64,000 nucleotides of DNA from positions 992,001 to 1,056,000 of the forward strand of contig JAQQWL010000008.1 in the NCBI GenBank assembly GCA_038363925.1. Direction: 5' to 3'. The notes beneath the pieces are model-generated. The model searched no databases, was not told the origin of the DNA, and saw only the letters and a program-made list of their open reading frames with translations. Every line of letters starts with the position of its first letter. Position 1 is the first letter of the stretch. Positions 27,240 to 36,519 of the stretch are shown here, piece after piece. The position numbers and the translations under genes are program-made. The DNA is from Apiospora phragmitis. Taxonomy: Eukaryota; Ascomycota; Sordariomycetes; Amphisphaeriales; Apiosporaceae.

Positions 27240-28402
27240 CTTTCCTGCGCCCCCTACATCACCCAATATACCGGCCAAACAAGCTGGTTTGATATTTGTT
27301 GGCCGGGATAGTACCAAATAAGCCAAAAGGGGCCGGCTGAGTCCGAAAGGGGCAGTAGCAAGTCTGTAGCGTGACTGGGGTCTGGTGCGCGCCGGTTCTC
27401 AATTATCCGGACAAGCACATGAGTCCTGTGGCGTAGGTTGACTATATTGATGATGATAATCAATACGGACGGCGTCGGTCTCTTGGGTCGATCTCATAAG
27501 GACCGAAGCTGCCGGAATTGAGCAATGATCTGTCAGCAAGTAAGTCAGCATGAGATCACTTCCCCGCGTTTGGTTAAAAGCGCTCGATTGGCGTGCACTG
27601 GTAGGACTTACTGACGATTAACGGACTCACAGCCTGCAGCGGATGCAGGGTCGATGCAGTCAGCAAGTAAACCAGCAAATGGGGAGGGACAGCAGGAAAG
27701 TTGCTACCTAAAGCCCCCAGCCACAGCCACTGCGGCGACAGAAGGCCGCTAGAAGGACGGGGTTTCTGGTCAGGCGTGGGCGAAATGTCGTCACTGCCTC
27801 GATAACGGATCTTAACACGATCCATTCTTCGCTTAAGTTGTCGCGACTCGCGAGCAAATCTGATCCGATTGCGTTTCTTACTTTCAGGGCTTGACGCGAA
27901 ACATTGTAATAGACAAACCAACACCCCCTGTCCCCTGATTTGAGTTTCTCGGTTGTTTTTGAGCAAAGCCGAGAGAACAGACCCATCAGATCTCGGCTAC
28001 TAGGATGGCAGGTCCCAGGGACTGCCTGTTGACAGGAAGCTGGTAGTACCCGTAGGACACTCTGCTGTACCGTGATCCATAGCCGTGACAGAACGTATGT
28101 TGGTTGTGTTGTCGCAATAACTGACCACGTCACAACATTCAACAATTCCTGGATACGGCGGGCAGCATCGATCGCATGTATTGATGGTATGTATGTCTCG
28201 TCAAATAGCTTGGCCCATCAGTCGTCTGGCTTGGGACCCAATCAACATGGCTGCTTAATTGTGTGCTCATCATAGCGGCGGAACTGAACCCCATCGACGT
28301 AGCCATGGACCGCTAAACCGCAAGGGAAGAACCAACTCAGATAGCGCCGCCAAACAACGGGGAGACGACCTTTTCTGACCTCGGACATTGCCACACATTT
28401 CG
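27240..28402. other. Divergent intergenic region
   Basis: Between the minus-strand ANCHR-like gene and the plus-strand Gly/Ser-rich gene. Overlapping minus-strand frames at 27574-28145 show no recognisable content. Confidence 0.5.
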
Positions 28403-28600
28403 ATGAGAATGATTCCAATGTCTTGGCTGACGCTAGCTGTCACACTGTGCCTTGCTCATTCGGTCATCGCGCAATCTACAAGTAGCAGGCAAGAGGATCC
28501 CTTCGTCTCATCGTCTTGGCAAAGACGCTTAAACCGATGGTGGCTACATAAGGAACATGAACGCCGAGCACCCCTAGCCATGGGCCCCCCAGTCTCTTGA
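28403..28600 (+). CDS. Possible short secreted peptide precursor
   Basis: ATG-started frame of 65 residues. Residues 1-24 look like a signal peptide (IPMSWLTLAVTLCLAHSVIA, then Q). The remainder is polar, with two dibasic sites (RR near residue 41 and RR near residue 53) of the kind Kex2 cleaves. There are no cysteines after the signal region and no repeat, so it does not match a known pheromone or defensin type. It is short, lies just 200 bases upstream of the next gene, and may be chance or part of that gene's leader. Confidence 0.25.
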   Translation: MRMIPMSWLTLAVTLCLAHSVIAQSTSSRQEDPFVSSSWQRRLNRWWLHKEHERRAPLAMGPPVS

Positions 28601-28655
28601 AACGCTTCCGGACAAAACGTATTTTACCTACGGCATTCCCATCAATCTCCATATT

Positions 28656-28665
28656 TATTATAAAG
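28656..28665 (+). promoter_or_regulatory. TATA-like element of the Gly/Ser-rich gene
   Basis: The sequence TATTATAAAG lies about 145 bases upstream of the ATG at 28808, within an otherwise C/A-rich leader, a usual arrangement for strongly expressed fungal cell-surface genes. Confidence 0.45.
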
Positions 28666-28807
28666 CCACAACCCAACATCATCATCCACAACCTGTGATT
28701 GTCATTTTGCCTGAATTGTTTCCGGCAGAGTACAACAAACACATTGTTTTTTCAGTCGCACAGTCGGCAGTTTTCGGTTATTGCTATAACCACAACCAAT
28801 CGCAGTC

Positions 28808-29890
28808 ATGAAGTTCAGTCAGACGTTTGTCTCCCTGACGGCCATCACGCATTATGCGAATGCCGCCGCGGTTCCCATCTCGGAGGATGTCGCCCTAGAG
28901 TCGCGGTCGCAAGAGAACGAATATTCGGAGCGCGCGGACACAGAACATCTATGGAAGCGTAAAGGTGGCGGTGGTGGAGGAGGGTAAGTTCGAATTGTCA
29001 TCCTCGGAAGCGCCCGATCACTGACAGAAAATAACAGTCGCGGTGGCGGCAGCAGCTCTGGCGGCAGCAGCGGTGGTTCATCTGGTGGGTCCTCCTCCTC
29101 CGGTGGCAGAGGTGGTGGTTCCTCGAGTGGCGGTTCCCCTTCCTCAGGTGGCAGTTCTCCTTCCGGTGGCAGAGGCGGTAGCTCATCATCTTCAGGCGGG
29201 TCTTCAGGCGGATCATCAACAGGTGGCCGAGGCGGAGGCTCTACTGGCGGAGGCTCAACTGGTGGAGGGTAAGTATCATGAATACCCCCCAACTCTCAAA
29301 CGGACTATGAGGGTGGTTACACTGACAATGCGAATAGGCGACCCTCATCCGTTGGAGGAGCCGCTCCGCCTAGATCCAACTTCGGCGGCGGGCAATACTA
29401 CGGAGGAGGCGCGCGCAATTCTTACGGCCCAGGCGGCAAATCTCCTAGCGGCATCGTCCCCGGTCTGGTGGTCGGTGGGGCTCTCGGCCTTGCGGCTGGC
29501 GCATTCCTGTATGGCGCCTACACCTACCCCTACCATCACCCGTACTCTTACCACAACGTTACGACGGATAAGAATGAGACCAAGCCCGTCACGTGCGTGT
29601 GCGATCGGTACTCGGACTGTGGATGTGACGACAACGGGGATCAGAAATACTTCGATGATGTTATCGGCAACGGCACATACGCTGGTCTGAATAAGTCCAT
29701 CGTCGATGTTGGCGATATCAACGGCACCCAGACCATCATTATCAACGGTACCATCCCCAACGATACATCGAGCGACAGCTCCAGCGGTGGCGGCGGCGAA
29801 AGCGCTGGCATCGACATGCAAAGCCTGCTCCACACTGCAGGCTGGTGGCCCGTCGTCATGACTGGTTTCGCCATCGCTTACGCTGTCTAA
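28808..29890 (+). CDS. Secreted Gly/Ser-rich surface protein with DUF7732-type domain
   Basis: Three exons, 28808-28983, 29038-29268 and 29338-29890, join in phase to 319 residues. Residues 1-20 form a signal peptide. About residues 52-140 are an irregular Gly/Ser repeat (GGSSGGSSGGSSSSGGRGGG-like), with exon 2 exactly 231 bases long and encoding only repeat, so it can be gained or lost without changing frame. The C-terminal half is a conserved domain of fungal surface proteins: a Gly-rich hydrophobic segment (GLVVGGALGLAAGAFLYGAY), a Tyr/Pro/His stretch, the cysteine motif CVCDRYSDCGCDD, several N-glycosylation sites and a last hydrophobic helix (WWPVVMTGFAIAYAV) that looks like a GPI-attachment tail. 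I take this for the DUF7732 family from memory; function unknown. Confidence 0.85.
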
Positions 29891-30270
29891 TCTTTGCTCT
29901 CAAAGAAAACAGAGACAATTCCCTTCTTTTGTCACAATTCATGTACTGTACATACTACACTCGCTGCATGACGCTTACGCTTTGGTCGACCTGCTGGTAA
30001 ACATTTCTGGCGTTTCGGGTTGGAATTGTGCTGGGCTGGTTTCGACCTGGCAAAGAGTGATTCCAGCTTGAGCATACTTTATACCCCCTTTTGATGTCCA
30101 TAGTTCAATAAAAACTAGCCGCAAGGCATCGCAACATTCCAGGCATTTATTCAGTATTCGACGTTACATTTGTCCTGTGCGATGGAAATCAACGAATCCC
30201 TTCGTTGGAGTAGTCGGGTGTGGGAAGGTCATCGCGCTGCATTTTATTTCAATATCAAGTCGGGCCGCCA
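29891..30270. other. Convergent intergenic region
   Basis: 380 bases between the Gly/Ser-rich gene and the TDG gene, holding both 3' ends. No coding signal. Confidence 0.6.
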
Positions 30271-31341
30271 TCAGAAGGAGCTCTCACCCTGCTCCACCTC
30301 CATCCCCTTTTGTTTCCGTCGGGCCACACACCAATCGCCTAGTTCCTTCCATATTTTTTCCTTCTCCGATGGCCGCAAAGTTGCTGCCAATCCGCTGGTG
30401 CTTGTAGCGACGAAGACACGAGCCCCCTTGAATCCATCATTGCCATCTTTCGAGGTTGGTTTCACGACGCCCATATTCTCGGACTCGTCCTGCCAGCCGT
30501 ACGCGAACCCGTCATCCTTCCGCAGGTTGCGCCCATGCCGCACGCGCCAGACGCTCTCCCAGATGCCCTTGCCGACGATGCAGGCGACCTCGGGCCGGCA
30601 CTCCCGGATCTTGGCCTCGAGGACGGCGACGCCCTCGTCCATCTCGCTCTTGCGCAGCTCGGCGCCGTTGCGCGAGGGCCGGCTCACGATGTTCGTGTTG
30701 CCGAGCCCGAAGCGCGCCGGCAGGCTGCGGTCCTCCTCGGGCCGGCAGGGGACGGGCGTGATGCGCGACGAGTACAGCAGCTTCCAGAACAGGTTCGACG
30801 GGTGCGCGTACGCGTGGCCCGACCGCGCCGTCTGCACGCCGGGGTTCAGGCCGATGAACAGCACCAGCAGGTCCGGCGCGAGGATGTCGACCAGCGGCGC
30901 GAGGTGCGCGTAGGTCGAGGGCGGGGCGTAGGAGCTGGGTTTACGGGCGCGCTTTTTAGGGGAGGGCGTCCGCGTGGAGGTGATAGACTCTGAGGGAGTT
31001 GCTGTCTCTCCTTCTCCTTCTTCTTCTTCGTCTGCTTCGGCGGCTGATGATGGTGCCGTTAGAAGGCCATTGGCAGTGGATGGGAGCTTCCTCTTTCTTG
31101 AAGAAGCTGGTGTTGGCGATGGAACTGGAGATTGCGTTTTGGTCGGAGACGTTGCCATGGTGGTTAATGACGGGGTTACGCTGAGATGACGAGGACTCCG
31201 CCGTATAGGGGAAGAAGACTTGGGAGTGGAAGCACGTGTAGAAGTGGCCTGATGCATGAAGTCCTGGAGTTGAAGACGGCCCTTGAAGCTGGGTTGGGAA
31301 GCGACGGCCGGCGCTTCGTCTACTGCCTGTTCTGAACCCAT
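30271..31341 (-). CDS. G/T(U)-mismatch DNA glycosylase, TDG/Thp1 family
   Basis: Intronless gene of 356 residues. Translation should start at the ATG at 31341; the frame opens further upstream only through a TTG. The enzyme removes uracil or thymine opposite guanine in base excision repair. The catalytic domain occupies about residues 150-340: the first motif LFIGLNPGVQTARSGHAYAH contains the GxNPG loop that binds the flipped base, FWKLLYSSRITP follows, and the second motif is the serine-rich loop ATSTSGLAATL near the C-terminus. The conserved GxGNTNIV segment is also present (FGLGNTNIVSRPS). The N-terminal 150 residues are disordered and Ser/Pro/Arg-rich, containing a likely nuclear signal (SPKKRARKPS). 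Confidence 0.92.
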   Translation of the reverse strand: MGSEQAVDEAPAVASQPSFKGRLQLQDFMHQATSTRASTPKSSSPIRRSPRHLSVTPSLTTMATSPTKTQSPVPSPTPASSRKRKLPSTANGLLTAPSSAAEADEEEEGEGETATPSESITSTRTPSPKKRARKPSSYAPPSTYAHLAPLVDILAPDLLVLFIGLNPGVQTARSGHAYAHPSNLFWKLLYSSRITPVPCRPEEDRSLPARFGLGNTNIVSRPSRNGAELRKSEMDEGVAVLEAKIRECRPEVACIVGKGIWESVWRVRHGRNLRKDDGFAYGWQDESENMGVVKPTSKDGNDGFKGARVFVATSTSGLAATLRPSEKEKIWKELGDWCVARRKQKGMEVEQGESSF

Positions 31342-32105
31342 TGCCACGGAAGCGACGTCGGGCTTAGTTTCCAATGGCGGACGCTCGCGACTTCCTTTCT
31401 TTTACGAACACCGGCTGGTACTTTATTTGATCAATTACAAGTTGCACTGGCAAGACTGTGCTTTCACGAGATCAAATTGAGTAGTGCCTGTAATGACTCT
31501 GGTCGAATGAGAGTGATGTGATGTCTGATGCATACAATAGAGTTCGTAGCTAATAGCTTGATGCGGAAATATGCAGACCAGATCCTTGCTGGTATTCGCC
31601 ACCCTAGACTTGTGCCTGCCTTAGCGCAGAGACCCCTTCGATTGGTGTCATTCAAAGTACGGACTGTTTCTCTTGTTTCTTATCGAACCTACAATTATTA
31701 CACAGATCAGACGGTGAACCAGTCCCTGCTCTATCTTCAACATTGCGACCATCCGTGACTGGGCAGATTCTATCGAGTTGTAAGTCCATTTAGTATTGAC
31801 ATCACCCGGTGGGGTTGGTTGCTCCTGAAGCTTAGCGGGAACCAGACCCGAGTCCCGAGTCTTATGTAGCACCGATAGAAATAGCATGCTCGGCAGCTTT
31901 GCCAAAACACCATGCAAAAACAAAAAACATACAACACCGAGGATTCCCAAGTCGTCACCGATCCTAGTACTAATTCGGCTCTCTGCTGCTTATATATGGG
32001 AGAGCGGACGGGATCCCTAGTTTTCAGCAGGATGTGGTCGTATGTGAAAGAAACACCCGTTTTGACAACTAATAAATGAATACTCGAAAAGACAATGGTA
32101 GCAAG
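31342..32105. other. Intergenic region upstream of TDG
   Basis: Holds the TDG promoter and the 3' end of the aldo-keto reductase gene. Nothing coding is supported. Confidence 0.6.
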
Positions 32106-33503
32106 CTAATCCCACGGCGCCTTATCACCAACGGGCTCGTCGTTCTCTTCGTCGAATATGTCGAACCCAATATGCGGCTTGGGATTGAGGAACCGAATAG
32201 CACCGGTCTTGTGCGAGAGCTGGTTGAAAGTCTGAAAGTCCACCTCCGGCAGACTCAACAGATTGAGATTCTCTCCGAGTCGAGACTTATGTACTGACTT
32301 GGGCACTATGGGGATTCCTCTTTGAACAGCCCAGGACAAGCAGACCTTGGTGTCCATGTTAGAAATATCTCGAAGGCACGTTAGACGAAATTGAAACCAA
32401 CCTGGGCGGGACTTTTGTTCAACTTTGTTGCAATCTCCAATATCTGGCCCAATGTATATCAGCTGTTGACCACACGAACGCGCTGCTGAAGCATGATGCC
32501 GCTAACTTACTTCGTTGTCTTCGATAGGCCTGGGCTGCCCTTCGTGGGCCCGCACAACTCCGACAGGACGGCCTCCAAGCGGCTGATGAACCATCACGAG
32601 AATGCCATGTTGCCTAGAGAACTCGACGAGTTCATCCTGAGGGAGATATCTGCGCTTCCCGATTTAGCGCTCTGGCATGTCCGACTCCGCGGCGAGCTGA
32701 CGGGTGCAATTCAACCTGGTTGACTGCTGGGACAATATTCGCCGTTTCCAGGAGTTTTGTTGTCTTCAGGAGGTTGAAGTTCGAGAGGCCTGCAATTCGA
32801 TCCGCGTCAGCAATGATATTTGCGATGATCAGTACGCATGCCGTACCAATGGACTTTGCTTTGCCACTCTCCACGAGCGCCTCCATTGCCTTCCACGTGG
32901 CCGCATAGTTCCGTGAGAGTTCGTAATCGATCACGGGCTTGTTGTTACCACTTGGGTGCCGGATGGTTTGGAGATGATCATCTGCTTTATAAGCGTGAGG
33001 GACTGCGAAGCCTATATTAGCTGATTGCTGATGGGGTTGGAACCATTGTGAGCTACAGTGCATCAAGTACAGATCAACTGGAGTGTCAAAATATTAGCCT
33101 TGGTTTCCGACAGGATTGAACCACGCACCGTATTCCAGACCCAGGTCACTGAGTGTTTGTTGCAGCGCTTTAGCGACTACGTCAGGGTCATGTGCAATTT
33201 GTGGACTACTGGCCACTCAGCAACGGCTCTCGGATCTTCTGCTTTTAGAGTCGATATAGTTGCTTACAGCTTGGATATCACATAGATATCGCTGCGAGGA
33301 ACCCCGGATTCCCTGATACCCAAGCCGATCTCCTTCTCGTTACCATAGGCTGCTGCACCATCTATGTATCTGTAGCCAAGCTCCAACGCCAGTTTGACCG
33401 TAGCTGCAACTTTCGAGTTGCCATCGTCCGACTGAAAAGTACCCAGTGCTACTGCCGGGACTTTCTCCCCGTTGTTCAGCGTAAAGTATTGCGGCAAAGT
33501 CAT
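32106..33503 (-). CDS. Aldo-keto reductase
   Basis: Seven exons (33268-33503, 33129-33208, 33077-32847, 32789-32702, 32649-32511, 32443-32402, 32345-32106) join in phase to 351 residues with no frame problem. It is an NADP(H)-dependent reductase of the (beta/alpha)8 AKR superfamily. The catalytic tetrad is present: Asp and Tyr in YIDGAAAYGNE, Lys in VISKL and His in DLYLMH. Other family signatures are LGTFQSDDG, GLSNFN, NQVELHPYLPQ and, at the nucleotide-binding end, IPIVPKSVHKSRLGEN. One intron uses a GTCAGC donor and hides the HPYLPQ join. The gene is divergent from the fructosamine-kinase-like gene, about 445 bases apart, so the two probably share a promoter region. Likely substrates are small aldehydes or ketoaldehydes; the sequence does not settle which. 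Confidence 0.92.
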
Positions 33504-33948
33504 GTTTGAGATATGACCAAAGCTAATTCTACCCTTGAGCAGCCATAGGAACAATAGCGAGAGCTAGTGTGGAGGGATCACTACTTGTAATAAGCCACGC
33601 CGGGGTAAATGCTTTCTTTGAAACCAAGTCGCTGCTAACATCGCATCTCCATTGGAGCCGTCAGCGCTTGGCTGCATCCTCGGTGTGTCTACCCCGCTAC
33701 AAACCCCTGGGGTTTGCAGGTAGCTCAAGCCAATAGACGTTATGTCTCCTGATCCTTTCGAGTGTATCACGGTCCCGACGAACCAACAGGCCGTGGTGCC
33801 TTGGGGGCTGAGATGAAATCCATGGCCAACATCCGAAGCTGAATCTCTCGAAACCAGCTCTCTTCCAGCCTCGCAGACTTGTAGTCTAAACCGGTTTTCT
33901 GATGCCTTTGTGAAGCATTCAACACAACCCCGAGGTGAAATTCACGTA
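33504..33948. promoter_or_regulatory. Shared divergent promoter, reductase and fructosamine-kinase-like gene
   Basis: About 445 bases between two start regions that point away from each other. No single element can be named. If the kinase gene starts further upstream than assumed, this interval is shorter. Confidence 0.5.
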
Positions 33949-35371
33949 ATAACCACGGCGGATCTCGACGAGAGCGTTGTAACAGGTAGGAGGAGCCCAT
34001 GATACCCCAAATTTCATATATACTAACTCTGAACTCTTTAAGTTCTTCCGTCGTTGAAGGGTGTCCTGGCGGTGAGAGCATCCGGAGAGTCTGCCTGGGC
34101 AAAGGCTGCTCGCGTGGATGTGGAACACGAGGACGGAAGCACCGAAAGCTACTTCATGAAGGTATAACCCCCTATCGGCATATACGTCTCTATGGTCCCG
34201 TCACTGATAAGGGCAGGTATCCAAGGGTCTACATGGCCGTGAGTCCTTGAGGGGAGATTTTGAATCCACTGCAGCTATATATGCGATCACTCCAGAGTTT
34301 TGCCCTAAACCAATTGCTTTGGGTACTCTTCAGTCGGACCCAGATTCGCATTTCTATATCTGCAAATTCTACGATCTTGTGGAAAAAGAGCTACCGGCTC
34401 CGAAGGCGTTCGGATCAAGCCTGGCCAAGTTACATTCCTCGCACACGTCTCCCAGCGGCCAGTTCGGGTTTCATGTCGTGACATACAACGGTGATCTCCC
34501 CCAAGACAACACTTGGTCGGAAAGTTGGGAAGCGTTTTTACTCAATGGCTTCCAGCATGTCTTGAGAATACGTGAACAGAGAGGTGGTAAATGCTCAGAG
34601 TTGGACGTTCTACTCCCGGACTTCTTTGAAAAAGGTGTCCCAAGACTTCTCCGGCCCCTTGAGACAAACGGCAATCATATTGAGCCCTCTCTTATCCACG
34701 GAGATCTTTGGTGGTGTGGGAATGCGGCCATGGTAGACGAGGATACAAAAGAGGGCATCATTTATGACCCTGCGAGCTTTTGGAGCCACAACGAATGTAT
34801 ATGCCTCCCCCCGGGACGATGAAGCGCGCAAACAACAGATTGAACTTACTGACATCACTGACAGACGAACTGGGTAATTGGCGTCCAGAATGCAACAAAT
34901 TCACTAGGAAGTATTTCAACGCATACCATGCTCATTGTCCAAAGTCGGCACCAGAAGAGGATTACGATGACAGGAACGCTCTCTATGCAATGTAAGTGAA
35001 GCACCCGTTGATAGGGTGTATGGCCCTTGACTTATGCATGCCAATACTCTAGGCGATTCAAACTCAATGCCGCCACGCTGTTCCCAAGCCAGAGTACCTA
35101 CTTGAATATGTATGAACCTATGATCTGACCGTCGCCAAATTGGATTGCTAATTATTATAGGCTCATCGAGGAGATGAAGAGACTCATCGCAAAATTCCCA
35201 AATGGATACGAAGGGAACCAACTACGGGCTGATATCATGCTGCGCCAGCAGCTGAACTCAGCTTCGTTCAATGTCAACACACACAAGATAGATGGAGGAG
35301 AACAACCCGTATCGCAAGACCACCGTGCTCTGCCATTGGTTGATGTCTACACAAATCGAGAAGTGAACTGA
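33949..35371 (+). CDS. Fructosamine-3-kinase-like protein (ketosamine kinase family)
   Basis: Six exons (33949-33985, 34043-34161, 34217-34796, 34865-34991, 35053-35109, 35161-35371) join in phase to about 376 residues. The family phosphorylates ketoamines on glycated proteins, after which the adduct falls off. Visible signatures are GESAWAKAARVDVE near the N-terminus, YFMK with the ATP-binding Lys, FCPKPIALG, FGFHVVTYNGDLPQ, the catalytic loop HGDLWW.GNA and the metal motif YDPASFW. The C-terminus has NKFTRKYFNAYH. Two oddities: no in-frame ATG opens the first exon, and the codon where ATG would be expected reads ATA at 33949-33951; and the catalytic loop has an extra Trp (HGDLWWCGN against the usual HGDLWxGN) plus an extra Met after GNAA. 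It may be a decaying copy, or an upstream exon was missed. Confidence 0.8.
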
Positions 35372-35394
35372 TCTTTATTATTTATATTTGTAGG

Positions 35395-35660
35395 AACGAG
35401 CGGGATCTTTTAATGCTTAATAAAATATAATTATATACTAAATTATATCTTTATATAGTTATCGTTCTATATAATAAATTCTAATAAAAGTGACCGGCTA
35501 GCTCGTGAGGCAGTTTATTTAATAAGCGGCAGGTATATCTAGTTTAAATAAGGCATTAGATAATACCAGCGAGCTGTATCAAGATGTATCTCATAGTGAT
35601 ACAAGTCTGATTTCACTATGACTCGAACGGTTTACAGTTAATAACCGCGATATATAGTCT
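35395..35660. repeat. AT-rich island, probably a RIP-mutated repeat remnant
   Basis: Starting just after the kinase gene the sequence becomes strongly A/T-rich with many TA steps (for example TATATACTAAATTATAT and TATATAATAAATT), unlike the balanced composition on both sides. An 8-base inverted repeat, CATAGTGA at 35592-35599 and TCACTATG at 35613-35620, lies near its right edge. No coding frame survives. Such TA-rich patches are what repeat-induced point mutation leaves in Sordariomycetes, but no parental element can be named. Confidence 0.55.
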
Positions 35661-35782
35661 CGGAATTCCTCAGAGTTACCGGGATCTTCGGCCAGGAATT
35701 CCAGAGTCGGAAATACCACAGAAAGACGGAAAACCAACCGCGCAGTAGCAGCGGAAGAAGGCGAAGGCCTAGACAGCAGCAA

Positions 35783-36064
35783 CAACACAACAGCGCTGGC
35801 GGCCTGGTTCCGCTCATAGCGGACGCCAGCGCCGAAGTCCTCGAAGACAGGATCCAATGCACTGGTTTGGCCCATGTTCACCCCGGCGGCACGGCGGCTA
35901 TGGGAAAAGTCGTTGACTCGGAAGGCAAGGTGCTGGGCGTCCGTGGGCTGAGGGTCGCCGACGCGAGTATCGTCCCCATACCTTTGGGTGGCCACCCGCA
36001 GGCGACGCTATACGCCATGGCCGAACAGCTCGCTGCTTTCATTCTCGGAGAGTATAACCCTTGA
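35783..36064 (+). pseudogene. C-terminal remnant of a GMC oxidoreductase
   Basis: The open frame ending at 36064 encodes the last part of a glucose-methanol-choline family FAD enzyme: the motif [15 protein letters not shown], then [14 protein letters not shown] and [15 protein letters not shown] before the stop. These are the family's substrate-domain His region and the C-terminal FAD-contacting block. Upstream residues (about [17 protein letters not shown]) remain GMC-like, but the rest of a 550-600 residue enzyme, including the N-terminal GxGxxG fold, is absent; the AT-rich island begins there. No ATG precedes the fragment (the apparent start is TTG). It is best read as the tail of a gene removed or destroyed by the event that left the island. 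I cannot exclude a far-upstream exon. Confidence 0.7.
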
Positions 36065-36519
36065 AAGGTATACACAGTGTACTCTGCTCAGTTTGCCTTT
36101 GTGCCTTCTCGAAGTATATCGCCGTTAGCTGAGCCACTAGGAAAGGGGTAGGAGCCTTGGCTCACAAATTTTGCGATATATGCTTGCTGTTGTACGAGGA
36201 ATCAGGGGTGAGATTGGAAATAGTCCTCATATATGAGTTTGGCGGACCGATATGTGTGCCCCGTATCATTTGAAAACCAGTTATCTCTGTTGAGCCCAGT
36301 GAACCATAGCGCTCCTTGGTTAAGTACTTAGGGATGCTGGACTGGAAGTCTTGCGTATTCTTTTTCTTCGAAAGGGGTGGAAAGGGTGTGCAAGCCGGGA
36401 CAGCCGGGACAGTCGAGGACTGGAATTACATTGGGTATCGAGATAGAAATCGTACATAACACATACATGGCCACACCAAAGCAATCTCATCGATGATGGA
36501 TCCCCTTATAAACACATCT
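36065..36519. other. Intergenic region
   Basis: Between the GMC remnant and the 3' end of RAD2. No coding signal. Confidence 0.6.

Noticed and set aside
27574..28145. Overlapping minus-strand frames between the ANCHR-like and Gly/Ser-rich genes
   Set aside because: Composition is unlike the secure proteins and there is no motif or splice structure.
33225..34103. Long frames antisense to the reductase/kinase region and to other genes (for example antisense to 3046-4068)
   Set aside because: They are shadows of the real reading frames on the other strand, caused by GC-rich third positions.
35591..35995. 134-codon minus-strand frame across the AT island and the GMC tail
   Set aside because: It runs antisense to the recognisable GMC motifs, so the plus strand is the meaningful one.
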